Positions 16,162 through 24,931 of a stretch of 35,116 bases of DNA are shown piece by piece. The position numbers and the translations under genes were made by a program. The stretch is from JAJRAG01 sp050010535. Lineage in GTDB: Archaea > Thermoplasmatota > Thermoplasmata > Methanomassiliicoccales > JACIVX01. The notes beneath the pieces were generated by a model, which saw only the letters and a program-made list of their open reading frames with translations, was not told the DNA's origin and searched no databases. Where the stretch lies: contig JBEKKT010000018.1 in assembly GCA_050010535.1 (NCBI GenBank), forward strand, positions 1 through 35,116. Reading direction: 5' to 3'. The number at the start of each line of letters is the position of its first letter. Position 1 is the stretch's first letter.

Positions 16162-17487
16162 ATGCTTGTCGCCCTAACTGTCGCGGGGTCCGACTCCATT
16201 GGCGGAGCTGGTCTGGAAGCCGACTTGAAGGCATTTGCCTCTTTGGGTATACATGGCGCTTGCGCTGTCACGGCGATAACCTCACAGAGCACCAGGCAGG
16301 TGTCCGCGGTATTCCCCGTTCCAGCGAGGCATGTCCTGACGCAACTGAATGCGATTTTCGAGGACGTCAAGGTCGATTCTGTCAAGACTGGGATGCTATA
16401 CTCGGCTAAGATTGCTAGGACCGTTGCAGAAAGGCTCGCCAAGGAGGTCATCCCGATTGTAGTTGATCCGGTGATGATTGCCGGCGTTGGGGATTCCCTC
16501 CACAAGAAGGACCTAATACAAACTCTCGAGGAACGGTTGCTTCCGATTGCCACCATTGTGACTCCGAACCGATTCGAAGCGGAGGTGCTGAGTGGGATCA
16601 GTATCAAGAACTGGAACGACGAAAAGAAGGCTTGCAGAGAAATCAGGAGAATGGGACCGAAAGCTGTCCTGCTGAAAGGAGGCCACTTCGATACCGCACT
16701 CGCAACGGACCTTCTTTTCTACAATGACAGGTTCAGCGAGGTCTCATCCCCGCGCTTGGAGATACATGTCCATGGAGGTGGATGCGCTCTCTCTTCTTTC
16801 ATCGCTGGCTATCTCGCCATGGGCGAGGAGTTGAAAGAGGCCGTCGCCTTGGCAAAGGCACGCATATGCGATTCCATTGCCTCACGTTATGCGATTGGAA
16901 AAGGCATCGAGGTTATCAATCCCATGGCACCGGTCGAGAAAAATGTGGCAAGATATTCCGTCCTGATGAGGTTGAAAGGGGCGGTGAAGCAGGTCGAATC
17001 TCTGCTCTCTGGTTCATGGCTTCCCGAGGTGGGAACGAATTTCGTGTTCGCGCTTCCGAGGGCGACTGGGATTGAAGAAGTGTGCGGTCTAGATGGGAGG
17101 ATCGTATCCATAAGGGAAGAGCCGGCACATTGCGGCGGGATTGGCTTCGGGGCGTCAAAACATGTCGCGATGATCGTCCTGACGGCCATGCGGTTCGATC
17201 CCGAGACGCGATCCGCGATCAATCTGCGCTTCAGCCAGGACAATCTCGCCAGCCTGAAATCTGCGGGTCTGTCGATCGGGAACTTCGATCGCAAGAAAGA
17301 GCCAAAAGGCAGGAAGACAATGGAATGGGGGACAGCGGATGCGATAAGGAGACTGGGGTTCGTTCCCGATGCGATTTTTGATATGGGAGACGTCGGGAAA
17401 GAACCGATGATTCGACTTTTGGGAAAGGACCCTGAGGACATACTGAGGAAGCTCCGGAGCACGCTGGTTCGCGTGGTGATGCGTTGA
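16162..17487 (+). CDS. thiDN: HMP/HMP-phosphate kinase fused to thiamine-phosphate synthase domain
   Basis: This 441-residue protein has a ThiD ribokinase-like domain at about 1-260. It begins LVALTVAGSDSIGGAGLEADLKAFA, has VDPVMIAGVGD, and carries the anion-hole and catalytic Cys segment as HGGGCALSS, where HGTGCTxSS is usual. A ThiN domain follows (about 270-441) with EVGTNFVFALPRA, GFGASKHVA, whose His is probably the catalytic one known for ThiN, and MRFDPETRSAINLRF. Together they phosphorylate HMP twice and join it to the thiazole phosphate; ThiN replaces ThiE in many archaea. No ThiM or ThiE is visible. The following glycosyltransferase overlaps by 4 bp (TTGA). Confidence 0.92.
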   Translation: MLVALTVAGSDSIGGAGLEADLKAFASLGIHGACAVTAITSQSTRQVSAVFPVPARHVLTQLNAIFEDVKVDSVKTGMLYSAKIARTVAERLAKEVIPIVVDPVMIAGVGDSLHKKDLIQTLEERLLPIATIVTPNRFEAEVLSGISIKNWNDEKKACREIRRMGPKAVLLKGGHFDTALATDLLFYNDRFSEVSSPRLEIHVHGGGCALSSFIAGYLAMGEELKEAVALAKARICDSIASRYAIGKGIEVINPMAPVEKNVARYSVLMRLKGAVKQVESLLSGSWLPEVGTNFVFALPRATGIEEVCGLDGRIVSIREEPAHCGGIGFGASKHVAMIVLTAMRFDPETRSAINLRFSQDNLASLKSAGLSIGNFDRKKEPKGRKTMEWGTADAIRRLGFVPDAIFDMGDVGKEPMIRLLGKDPEDILRKLRSTLVRVVMR

Positions 17488-18653
17488 GGATCGCCATGTT
17501 CACAGACACATACCTCCCCACAAGGGATGGCGTGGTCACCTCGATCATTACGATGAAGCAGAAACTCGAGGAATTGGGACATGACGTTTTCATGTTCGCT
17601 CCCGAACCCGAAAACGACGCCGACAGGGAGGATGGGATCTACTACTTCCGGGCCGTTAGCTTCAACAACTATCCAGGTTACCGTGTGGCAATGTTTCCGA
17701 CGAACAAGTGCGAGATCCTGGCAAACCTTCACGTGGACGTGATACACACCCATGGGCTTCTCGCCATGGCATTGCGAAGCATGTTTGCTGGCCGAGTTTT
17801 GCGTAAACCTGTCGTGGTCTCATTCCACACCATGGTTACAGAAGCCTCGGAATATTATGTGAGGATGCCACTTCCGATGCCCGTCGTGAATAGACTCTTC
17901 TGGATCTATCTAAGGCAGCTCTTGGAGAGAGCCGAGGTTGTCGTTGTTCCAAGCGAAGCTATAAAAGCTGAGCTAAGCCAGTATGCGCAGGATATGAAAA
18001 GGATAGAGGTAATACCCACTGGAGTCGACTGCTCCCTGTTCAGTCCTGATGTTGACGGGACCGCGATAAGGAGAAGGCACGGGCTTGACAAGGAAAAAAT
18101 CGTGTTGAACGTCGGTAGGATTGCATGGGAAAAGAACCTCGATCTAGTCTTCGAGGGTTTCTCGGCCATGAAGAATCGAAACGATGGTCTGCGTCTCATG
18201 ATAGTGGGAGATGGTCCGGCAAAGGAGCACTACATGAATCTCGCTTCCAAGCTTGGAATTGCGGACAGGACCATTTTCACGGGATTCGTGCCTGATTCCG
18301 ACCTGCCCCAGTATTACGCAGCGAGCGACGCATTCGTGATGGCGTCAAAGTTTGAGACGCAAGGAATAGTTGTATTGGAGGCCATGGCGTGCGGTAAGCC
18401 AGTCGCAGGAATCAACTACAGGGCGGTCGCCGAGATAGTGAAGGACAGAGTGAACGGATTTCTTTTTGATGACAGTCCGGAGAGTTGCGCTTCTGCAATG
18501 GAAAAGGCATTGGGATGCAGCGACAACGTACGGGTGGAGGCTAGGCGTAGCGCGGAGAAGTATTCGATGTCGGATGGGATCAAAAGACTGGTCGACCTGT
18601 ACAAATTTGCCATAGAACAAAAGAAAGCGTCTCTTGACGGAAGAATAAAGTAA
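17484..18653 (+). CDS. GT4 family glycosyltransferase (diacylglycerol-glucosyltransferase-like)
   Basis: This 389-residue GT-B fold enzyme starts with FTDTYLPTRDGVVTSI, an acceptor-domain motif. VIHTHGLLAMAL and VVSFHTMVTEASEYY follow. The C-terminal nucleotide-sugar domain has LNVGRIAWEKNLD, MIVGDGP and the E-x7-E motif in FETQGIVVLEAMACGKPV. The N-terminal pattern resembles lipid-anchor hexosyltransferases, so a role in glycolipid synthesis at the membrane is plausible but unproven. The start is TTG at 17484 with GGTGAT 3 nt before it. The TTGA shared with the thiDN stop suggests translational coupling, although a link in function between thiamine and glycolipid synthesis is not obvious. 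Confidence 0.88.
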   Translation: MRIAMFTDTYLPTRDGVVTSIITMKQKLEELGHDVFMFAPEPENDADREDGIYYFRAVSFNNYPGYRVAMFPTNKCEILANLHVDVIHTHGLLAMALRSMFAGRVLRKPVVVSFHTMVTEASEYYVRMPLPMPVVNRLFWIYLRQLLERAEVVVVPSEAIKAELSQYAQDMKRIEVIPTGVDCSLFSPDVDGTAIRRRHGLDKEKIVLNVGRIAWEKNLDLVFEGFSAMKNRNDGLRLMIVGDGPAKEHYMNLASKLGIADRTIFTGFVPDSDLPQYYAASDAFVMASKFETQGIVVLEAMACGKPVAGINYRAVAEIVKDRVNGFLFDDSPESCASAMEKALGCSDNVRVEARRSAEKYSMSDGIKRLVDLYKFAIEQKKASLDGRIK

Positions 18654-18677
18654 CGGTATGGGGTTTTACTTAGTTCG

Positions 18678-19274
18678 ATGCTTGACATCGGCCAGGCGGT
18701 ATACGAGATTTTTTCACCTTTAGGGGCCTGGGGAATGCTTGCATGTATCTTCATCATATTCTACATCGATGCGATAATCTTCCCCACATTGCCCGAACTC
18801 TTCACTGTCATAATATTCATGGCGATACCTCAAGCCTGGTTCGGTCTCTCCCTGCTTGCAACGATTGCCGTTGCCGAAGTTCTTGGCCTGACAACACTCT
18901 TCGTGATAGTCAAGAGCGTCCGCATCCCGCAGGTCGTGGAGAAGGCCGTCAAGCGCTATCAAGATTTCCTGATGTTTAAGGATGAGAGGATGATCGTCGT
19001 CAATCGCATCGCTCCTGTTTTGCCTTTCCTTGGTGCATTCGTCGCGATGTCAAACTGGTCCTTCAGGAAGGCGATAGTGTTCACACTCGCAGGAGGGATT
19101 GTGAAGTACGGCGTGATTATATCTTTGAGTGGAATCTTCTTCGCGTATTTCTCATCGGGCACAGCTCAGACAGTCACGATAGCGATGATACTCGTTATGA
19201 TCGCCGCAAGCTTCGTGATCTCCCTGTCGCGCAGGAGGAAAATGAGGAAAAAGAATGAGAATAGTCCATGTTAA
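18678..19274 (+). CDS. Small DedA/VTT-like integral membrane protein
   Basis: This 198-residue protein has roughly four to five hydrophobic segments (about 15-35, 40-75, 110-160 with breaks, and 162-185) and a basic tail RRRKMRKK. The stretch VVNRIAPVLPFLGAFVAMSNWSFRKAIVFTLAGGIVKYG resembles the conserved re-entrant region of DedA/VTT proteins, several of which are lipid scramblases or transporters. The assignment is by pattern only. It sits between two glycosyltransferases and its last 20 bp overlap the start of the second, so a role in lipid or lipid-linked sugar handling is inferred. The ribosome site is weak; GAATAAAG near 18643-18650 could be an internal promoter. Confidence 0.7.
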   Translation: MLDIGQAVYEIFSPLGAWGMLACIFIIFYIDAIIFPTLPELFTVIIFMAIPQAWFGLSLLATIAVAEVLGLTTLFVIVKSVRIPQVVEKAVKRYQDFLMFKDERMIVVNRIAPVLPFLGAFVAMSNWSFRKAIVFTLAGGIVKYGVIISLSGIFFAYFSSGTAQTVTIAMILVMIAASFVISLSRRRKMRKKNENSPC

Positions 19275-20325
19275 TCCGTTCTATTACCCTTTTCTAGGCG
19301 GCATTGAGCACCGCATCCATCATTTATCCACTAGGCTCTCTAGGAAACACGAGGTCATCATCCTCACGGGCAGATTGCCGGGGACCTCAAATGAAGAAGA
19401 TATCGATGGATACAGGGTGAAGCGTCTTGATTCGTCCATTCTCAAGATTTATAATCCCCCTCACATCCGAACGCGAGGAATTCGTGAAGCCCTGGCGGAT
19501 CTGGAACCAGATGTTGTGGACTTCCATTACAGGTGGGCAAGATCGTACACGAAAGCTGTCATCGGTTACAAAGGTCCGAAGGTCTTCACATGGCACAACT
19601 CGTTCGGCGAGGGAGAAGGGATTGTCAAGACCTTCAGCAAATGGAACGACGTGCTGTTTTCCAGACATATCGATGAATTCACGAGGATAGTGTGCGTGAG
19701 CCGATTCGTCATGAATGACCTGGCATCTCACGGTTTTCCTGAGAACAAATTGAGAGCGGTCTCACCCGGGGTAGAGATCCCAATTGCCTCTACAAAGGAA
19801 GAGGATTTCGTTCTATTCATCGGACGGCTTGTAAAGACAAAGGGCCTTCGATACCTTCTGGATGCTACCGTCAATATTGATGCGGAGCTAGTGATCTGTG
19901 GGGCCGGCCCGGAAATGGAGCAGTTGAAGAAAAGATCGAGGTCCCTCGGGATCTCACACAAAGTGAAATTCATGGGACGCGTGACCGAGGATGTGAAGCA
20001 TATGATGCTTTCCACCTGCAAGATTTTCGTCTTTCCATCGATTTGGGAGTCTTATGGCTTGGCAGCGGCAGAGGCGATGTCATACGGTAAACCAGTCGTA
20101 GCAACCAATGTTGGCGGACTTCCCGAAGTCATCGGAGGCGCCGGTCTACTGGTTGATCCTCGAGACCCGTCTGCCCTCGCCGATGCTACGACGAGGCTCC
20201 TCGAGGATGATGCGCTCCGTTCCAAGATAGGTATGATGGCCCGGGCTAGAGCGCTGAACTTCACATGGGAGAAGGCCGCCGACGAGATGGAAGAGGTGTA
20301 TATCGAGGCGATAGGGGGCGGCTAA
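19255..20325 (+). CDS. GT4 family glycosyltransferase
   Basis: This 356-residue GT-B fold enzyme opens with HVNPFYYPFLGGIEHRIHHLS, a GGxE motif typical of GT4 acceptor domains. FIGRLVKTKGLRYLLDA, VICGAGPEMEQL and the E-x7-E motif WESYGLAAAEAMSYGKPV mark the donor domain. ATNVGGLPEVIGGAGLLVDP follows. Donor and acceptor are unknown; lipid-linked or surface glycan synthesis is the usual role. The ATG lies within the membrane-protein gene, preceded by GAGG with a 7-nt spacer. It is the last gene of the thiDN unit and converges on the membrane FKBP. Confidence 0.9.
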   Translation: MRIVHVNPFYYPFLGGIEHRIHHLSTRLSRKHEVIILTGRLPGTSNEEDIDGYRVKRLDSSILKIYNPPHIRTRGIREALADLEPDVVDFHYRWARSYTKAVIGYKGPKVFTWHNSFGEGEGIVKTFSKWNDVLFSRHIDEFTRIVCVSRFVMNDLASHGFPENKLRAVSPGVEIPIASTKEEDFVLFIGRLVKTKGLRYLLDATVNIDAELVICGAGPEMEQLKKRSRSLGISHKVKFMGRVTEDVKHMMLSTCKIFVFPSIWESYGLAAAEAMSYGKPVVATNVGGLPEVIGGAGLLVDPRDPSALADATTRLLEDDALRSKIGMMARARALNFTWEKAADEMEEVYIEAIGGG

Positions 20326-20404
20326 ACGGATTCCGCCTTCCATCAATCGTCCGGGCTTCAACAATCAAGTCTATGTCAGGTGCGACCATGCGGAACTCGT
20401 ACTA

Positions 20405-21322
20405 TTAACTGGCAATTGATACGAGCGTCACCGTGAAGTAAAGCGTCACACCTGTGACCTCAGAATTGTAGTTCAGGACCACGTTGTTTGACTGAGGGTC
20501 GACTTCCTTGACTATGAATACATTACCAGAAGCATCCAAACCCTCCAGGTGTCCCGCATCACCGGGAACCAGAAGGTTCTTGACTCTGATGAGACCCGCG
20601 CCCCCGTTCGCAGATGAATCGAAATAGTCGACCACAGCAAACCAGCCAACCTTCGGCTGGCCTTGAGATTTTCCATAGACCTCATAGGTATTGCCAAGCA
20701 CAGGTGAATTCATTATCTTGACCCGGTCGGCGTCCAAGTTCACATCGAGCACGGTAACGTCCCAGCCCCAAATAGGATCCTTAACCGTCAGTCCGACACT
20801 AGGTGAGACCGAGAAATACTTGACGAAATACGATACGTTGGTGTCCTCAAATACAGGAAGTTCCTGAATCAACGGTAGGTTCTTCAGTTTGCTCTGGTTC
20901 AAATCTCCATAGCCATCCTTAGGGGCGATCGTCAGGACCCTTGTCTCTCCGACGGCCATCCCAATCACCCCTCGCTCGAATCCCTTGATCACCTGTCCCT
21001 GTCCAATCTGGAATTCCAGCGGCACGTAGGCGCTTTCGTTCCTCAGCGCAAAGCTAAGTGATTTAGGGTACAGCGCATCATTCGAAGCCACACTCCAGAA
21101 AGATGTGTCGAAGACCCTTCCGTCCGCAAGCCTTCCAACGTAATCGACCTTCACCTTTTCCCCTATCTCGGCAGTCTGTATAGATGGGGATTTTTGGCTT
21201 TGCCCGCCCTGGTATAGCAAGATAACGACGCTGCTTGCACTGACCATAAGAATCGCTATCAGTATGATCAACGCCATGCTGAACGCAGCATGAATGTCGC
21301 CTTTCAGGACCCTAACACTCAT
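20405..21322 (-). CDS. Membrane-anchored FKBP peptidyl-prolyl isomerase
   Basis: This 305-residue protein has one N-terminal membrane anchor (about 14-37, AALIILIAILMVSASSVVIL-like), then an extracellular FKBP domain: VKVDYVGRLADGRVFDTSF, EFQIGQGQVIKGFERGVIGMAVGETRVLTIAPKDGYGD. An inserted flap and a C-terminal beta-rich region follow, with a repeated sense of NVVLNYNSEVTGVTLYFTVTLVSI at the end. The N-terminal MSVRVLKGDIHAAFSMAL resembles archaeal pilin-like or DUF1616-type anchors, but this is not certain. It would help fold exported proteins. TTTATATC (21353-21360) lies about 35 bp before the ATG, giving a leader of only about 10 nt. Confidence 0.85.
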   Translation of the reverse strand: MSVRVLKGDIHAAFSMALIILIAILMVSASSVVILLYQGGQSQKSPSIQTAEIGEKVKVDYVGRLADGRVFDTSFWSVASNDALYPKSLSFALRNESAYVPLEFQIGQGQVIKGFERGVIGMAVGETRVLTIAPKDGYGDLNQSKLKNLPLIQELPVFEDTNVSYFVKYFSVSPSVGLTVKDPIWGWDVTVLDVNLDADRVKIMNSPVLGNTYEVYGKSQGQPKVGWFAVVDYFDSSANGGAGLIRVKNLLVPGDAGHLEGLDASGNVFIVKEVDPQSNNVVLNYNSEVTGVTLYFTVTLVSIAS

Positions 21323-21352
21323 ATGGATACTTCCGAGCGAATCCTTTCGCGT

Positions 21353-21413
21353 GATATAAACCTTCTCCCTCTGAAGAATCCAGCAGCAAATTCCCGCCTA
21401 TCCTTTTAATATC
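21353..21413. promoter_or_regulatory. Divergent promoters of the membrane FKBP gene and thrS
   Basis: Two TATA-like elements about 50 bp apart face away from each other: TTTATATC at 21353-21360 on the minus strand for the FKBP gene, and TTTTAATATC at 21404-21413 on the plus strand for thrS. The second predicts transcription starting about 5 nt before the thrS ATG. Confidence 0.55.
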
Positions 21414-21437
21414 AGGCAAACGTTACTTGCCGATTCG

Positions 21438-23273
21438 ATGAGGACACTTTACATTCACGCAGATTACATGGAGTACGAGGTCAAGAAGCCCACATCAATG
21501 GCCGAGGAAATCGATGGAGATAGAAAGCGCGACCGCCTCGAAGAGGTCTTGGTCGCCTTCATTGCCGTGGAAAATCAGGATAAGGGCAAGATCGAGCAGG
21601 TCGCGCGGGAAGCGGCCTCGGACATCAAGGAGACGACGGACAAAGTGGGGGCTGCTAGGATCCTACTCTATCCATACGCGCACCTCAGCTCAGAGCTGTC
21701 GGATCCGGAGACCGGTAAGAAAATGCTGAGAAGGGTGGAAGAAATGCTTCTTGATGCTGGTGCAGAAGTGAAACGTGCGCCGTTTGGCTGGTACAAGGCA
21801 TTCAGAATCAGCTGCAAGGGCCATCCGCTCTCCGAGCTCTCGAGGGAGATCGTCGGGGAGGAGGAAGCACCTGCCTCCAAGGGCGAAGAGAGATACCTGG
21901 TCCTCACCCCTGATTGTCAGGAAATCGCTCCGGAGAACTTTGACGGTGGCAACGATTGTTTCAGAATAATGATGGAAAAGGAGGCCCTCAAGAAAGAGTC
22001 CCCTCTGACTGGTGAGCCGAGATACCTTAGACTATGCAGGAAGTTCGGTATCCAATGGGAGACGATGAGCGACGTCGGCCATATGGCGTTTAGCCCCAAC
22101 GGAGCGCTCATGTTCGATCTCGTCGCGGACTACTCCTGCAAGGTCGTGAACGATACCGGCCTCCCTCTTTACACAGTAAAAGGAACAAACATGTTCAGCC
22201 TGGACGAGCCTCCGGTTAGGGAGCACGCCGAACTCTTCGGGAACAGGCTTTACGTCATCAAGGGTGAGAGGAAATCCTTCATATTGCGCTACGCGGCCTG
22301 CCACCAGCAATTCGCAATGATGCGGAACTGGAACATCAGCTATCGCAACCTTCCTTATGGCGCATTCGAAGTCGCTGACTCCTACCGTCTGGAACAGTCC
22401 GGGGAGACGATGCTCTGTTTCAGGACCAGGCGGCTCAACATGCCCGACCTGCATGTGATATGTCGGGACCTCTCCAGCGCGACCGAATGGTTCAAGAATC
22501 TGGACGACAAGATCTACGAGGAGGCGGGAAAGCTTGGGCGAGACTACGAGATGCTCGTCAACTTCTCATCGCATAGCGCGTTCGAGCAGAATAAGAATAT
22601 GCTGCTCGAGATCATGAAGAAGCGCAACAAGCCCGCGTTGCTGCACTTCTATCCTGAAGGGATCAACTACTACTGGACGGTCAACATCGAATACCATATC
22701 CTCGACGACATGAAAAGGGCGAGGGAGATCGGGACTGTCCAGATCGACATAGGGAATGCAAAGAGGTTCGGAATCACCTTTGCAGACGAGAGCGGAAGGA
22801 AAGTCCACCCGATCATACTGCACACTGCCATCATCGGAACGATAGAAAGGTATCTTTACATGCTCTTCGACACCGCCGTCCAGATGGAAGCGAAGGGGTC
22901 TATCGGCCACCTGCCAGTCTGGGTCACTCCCGAGCAGGTCAGGGTGCTTACGGTCGCTGACGCCCATTTGGAGAGAGCCAGGTCTCTCGTCGGGAGAATC
23001 GAGTCCGCGGGAATAAGGGTCGGTTTAGATGACAGGTCGGAGACAGTGGGCAAGAAGGTGAGGGATGCAAAGCAGGATTGGGTCTCGTACGTGATAGTTG
23101 TGGGAGACAAGGAGCTGTCATCCGACAGACTGACCGTCTACGAGCGCGCGTCGAACAAGAACGTCGAGATGACAGTCGATGGACTTATGGCGAAGGTTAG
23201 AGCCGAGATCGGAGACAAACCGTTCAGACCGCTCTATATGCCGAAAGAACTCAGCAGACGTGTGGACTTCTGA
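21438..23273 (+). CDS. thrS: Threonyl-tRNA synthetase, archaeal type
   Basis: This 611-residue class II enzyme charges tRNA-Thr. Residues 1-145 form the archaeal editing domain related to D-aminoacyl-tRNA deacylase (LYIHADYMEYEVKKPTS; later LYPYAHLSSEL), which removes mischarged serine. The catalytic core (about 190-500) includes RYAACHQQFAMMRNW with the zinc-ligand Cys, and motif 2 LPYGAFEVADSYRLEQSGE. Motif 3 is near HPIILHTAIIGTIERYLYML. The anticodon-binding domain occupies about 505-611 (LPVWVTPEQVRVLTV). The start is the ATG at 21438, close behind the promoter, so the mRNA looks leaderless and there is no room for a T-box or leader regulator. Confidence 0.96.
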   Translation: MRTLYIHADYMEYEVKKPTSMAEEIDGDRKRDRLEEVLVAFIAVENQDKGKIEQVAREAASDIKETTDKVGAARILLYPYAHLSSELSDPETGKKMLRRVEEMLLDAGAEVKRAPFGWYKAFRISCKGHPLSELSREIVGEEEAPASKGEERYLVLTPDCQEIAPENFDGGNDCFRIMMEKEALKKESPLTGEPRYLRLCRKFGIQWETMSDVGHMAFSPNGALMFDLVADYSCKVVNDTGLPLYTVKGTNMFSLDEPPVREHAELFGNRLYVIKGERKSFILRYAACHQQFAMMRNWNISYRNLPYGAFEVADSYRLEQSGETMLCFRTRRLNMPDLHVICRDLSSATEWFKNLDDKIYEEAGKLGRDYEMLVNFSSHSAFEQNKNMLLEIMKKRNKPALLHFYPEGINYYWTVNIEYHILDDMKRAREIGTVQIDIGNAKRFGITFADESGRKVHPIILHTAIIGTIERYLYMLFDTAVQMEAKGSIGHLPVWVTPEQVRVLTVADAHLERARSLVGRIESAGIRVGLDDRSETVGKKVRDAKQDWVSYVIVVGDKELSSDRLTVYERASNKNVEMTVDGLMAKVRAEIGDKPFRPLYMPKELSRRVDF

Positions 23274-23296
23274 GATAGCTGATAGTAATCTAGAAT

Positions 23297-23306
23297 CTCG
23301 CGCGAG
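23297..23306. repeat. 10-bp palindrome between convergent thrS and leuB
   Basis: CTCGCGCGAG is a perfect palindrome in the 54-bp gap between the stops of thrS and leuB. Too short to call a terminator with confidence. Confidence 0.25.
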
Positions 23307-23327
23307 GACAGCGAGGGCCGTTGCGTC

Positions 23328-24440
23328 TCAGAGGTGCCTTACGAATTTTGCTACAGCGTCTCCGACCTCGCTGGTCATCGAGGACCCTCCGAGGTCGTGT
23401 GTCAGTGTCCCCTTCATCATCGTTGATTCCACGCCGCGTTCTATCCTTTTGCCGAGGTCGGCTTTTCCGAGATGGTCGAGCATGAGTTTCGCTGCCAAGA
23501 TTGCGCCAAAGGGATTCGCCTTGTTCCTCCCCGCTATGTCCGGCGCACTGCCGTGAATCGGCTCGAACATCGAGACTCCTAAAGGGTTTATGTTCCCACT
23601 GGCAGAGAGTCCCAGACTTCCCTGGATCTCCGCCCCGAGGTCCGTGAGTATGTCACCGAACATGTTCGGAGTAGCGACGACTCCGAAGCGATCGGGATTC
23701 CGGACGAGGGCCATCGCCATCGTATCGACGAACATGAATTCCAGACGGATGCCCGTTTCTTCCGATTTCTCCCTGAAGACCTCTCTCCAGAGACCGTAGA
23801 GGCTCGTGCATACGTTCGCCTTGTCGACAACTGTGACCTTGTCCAGGCCGGATCGATCGACATAGCTCATGACGAAATCGATGAATCGTTCAAGTCCATT
23901 CCTCGAATGGACGCCTATCTCAAACGCGAAATCATCCGAGTTGGTTGAGGATGCCTTCATTTCGATCCCGAGGTCGTACATGCTTCTCTTCACCTTCACG
24001 GTCGCTCTTCCCTTCCCGCCCTTGAAAATTCCACCAGCTCCCATGTAGAAATCCTCGGTATTCTCCCGTATGAACGTGATGTTGAACGGCGCCTCGCTCT
24101 TCAATCTGGAGAAGTTCTGCCAGGACCTGATCGGCCTGAGATTGACGTATTGGTCGAATCGGGCCCGCATTGCTAGGAGTATCCCCCTTTCGAGAACGCC
24201 CGTCGGAACACGCGGATCACCTATCGCGCCGAAATAGATCGCGTCCTGTTTTGTCAGCGTGCCGATGTCCTCCTCTGTGAGCAGCTCGCCGGTCTTCAGG
24301 TACCTAGAGGCGCCGATCTCTAGCACGGTTCTCTGCGTCCTAAGCGAGCTCGTCTCTTCGAGAGCGTCGAGGACCTTGAGGCCCTCCGATATCACCTCCG
24401 GGCCTATCCCATCACCTGGTAAGACGGCTATCTTGAGCAT
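23328..24440 (-). CDS. leuB: 3-isopropylmalate dehydrogenase
   Basis: This 370-residue member of the isocitrate/isopropylmalate dehydrogenase family oxidises and decarboxylates 3-isopropylmalate. It shows AVLPGDGIGPEV, FGAIGDP, VNLRPIRSW, IRENTEDFYMG in the NAD and substrate loop, VDKANVCTSLYGLWREV, and the metal-site segment GVVATPNMFGDILTDLGAEIQGSLGLSASGN. GSAPDIAGRNKANPFGAILA is the adenine-binding end. The ENTEDFY sequence is closer to homoisocitrate/tartrate dehydrogenase types than to bacterial LeuB, so activity on methylmalate is also possible. Location at the end of leuA-leuC-leuD, overlapping leuD by 13 bp, supports LeuB. Confidence 0.9.
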   Translation of the reverse strand: MLKIAVLPGDGIGPEVISEGLKVLDALEETSSLRTQRTVLEIGASRYLKTGELLTEEDIGTLTKQDAIYFGAIGDPRVPTGVLERGILLAMRARFDQYVNLRPIRSWQNFSRLKSEAPFNITFIRENTEDFYMGAGGIFKGGKGRATVKVKRSMYDLGIEMKASSTNSDDFAFEIGVHSRNGLERFIDFVMSYVDRSGLDKVTVVDKANVCTSLYGLWREVFREKSEETGIRLEFMFVDTMAMALVRNPDRFGVVATPNMFGDILTDLGAEIQGSLGLSASGNINPLGVSMFEPIHGSAPDIAGRNKANPFGAILAAKLMLDHLGKADLGKRIERGVESTMMKGTLTHDLGGSSMTSEVGDAVAKFVRHL

Positions 24441-24922
24441 CTTCCGTTCTCCCTGATTTTCGCAATGAGCCCACCAGATTCGATGAGGTCCTTTATGAAA
24501 GGAGGATACTGCTTGAACTTGAAGGTCTTTCCAGTGTTCTCGTTGACGATGATCCCCTCGTTGGGTTGTATTCTAATCGTGTCTCCTTCATCAGCCTCGA
24601 CCCTGCATTCGATTGCAAGCAGTCCCACATTAATCGAATTTCGGAAGAATATCCTCGCGAAGCCCTCGGCCACAACGCAGGACACACCCGCTTGTTTCAG
24701 AGCTCTCGGTGCATGCTCCCTGCTCGAGCCGCATCCGAAGTTCCGGCCCGCGACAATCATGTCTCCCGCCTTCACCGCCTTAGCGAAATCCGGCCGGATC
24801 TTCTCGAAGACAAAGAGAGCGAGGCGATCGGTGTTGTCGCTCGTTAGTCTCTCCGCTGGGATTATCTGGTCTGTGTCGATGTCGTTTCCAAACTTCCACA
24901 CTCTTCCCTTCATTTGATCCAC
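24428..24922 (-). CDS. leuD: 3-isopropylmalate dehydratase small subunit
   Basis: This 164-residue small subunit partners LeuC in moving the hydroxyl group of isopropylmalate. It shows KFGNDIDTDQIIPAERLTS and the substrate loop AGRNFGCGSSREHAPRALK, with EGFARIFFRNSINVGL, all typical of the swivelling aconitase domain. The start is GTG at 24922, with GAGGTGAT ending 3 nt before it; the ATG at 24913 is a possible alternative but is 12 nt from the site. It lies 9 bp after leuC and overlaps leuB by 13 bp. Confidence 0.94.
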   Translation of the reverse strand: MDQMKGRVWKFGNDIDTDQIIPAERLTSDNTDRLALFVFEKIRPDFAKAVKAGDMIVAGRNFGCGSSREHAPRALKQAGVSCVVAEGFARIFFRNSINVGLLAIECRVEADEGDTIRIQPNEGIIVNENTGKTFKFKQYPPFIKDLIESGGLIAKIRENGRCSR

Positions 24923-24931
24923 ATGATCACC

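Noticed and set aside
504..21322. The two FKBP genes as a duplicated pair
   Set aside because: They are far apart, differ in anchor and domain layout, and both types are common in archaea, so recent duplication is not supported.
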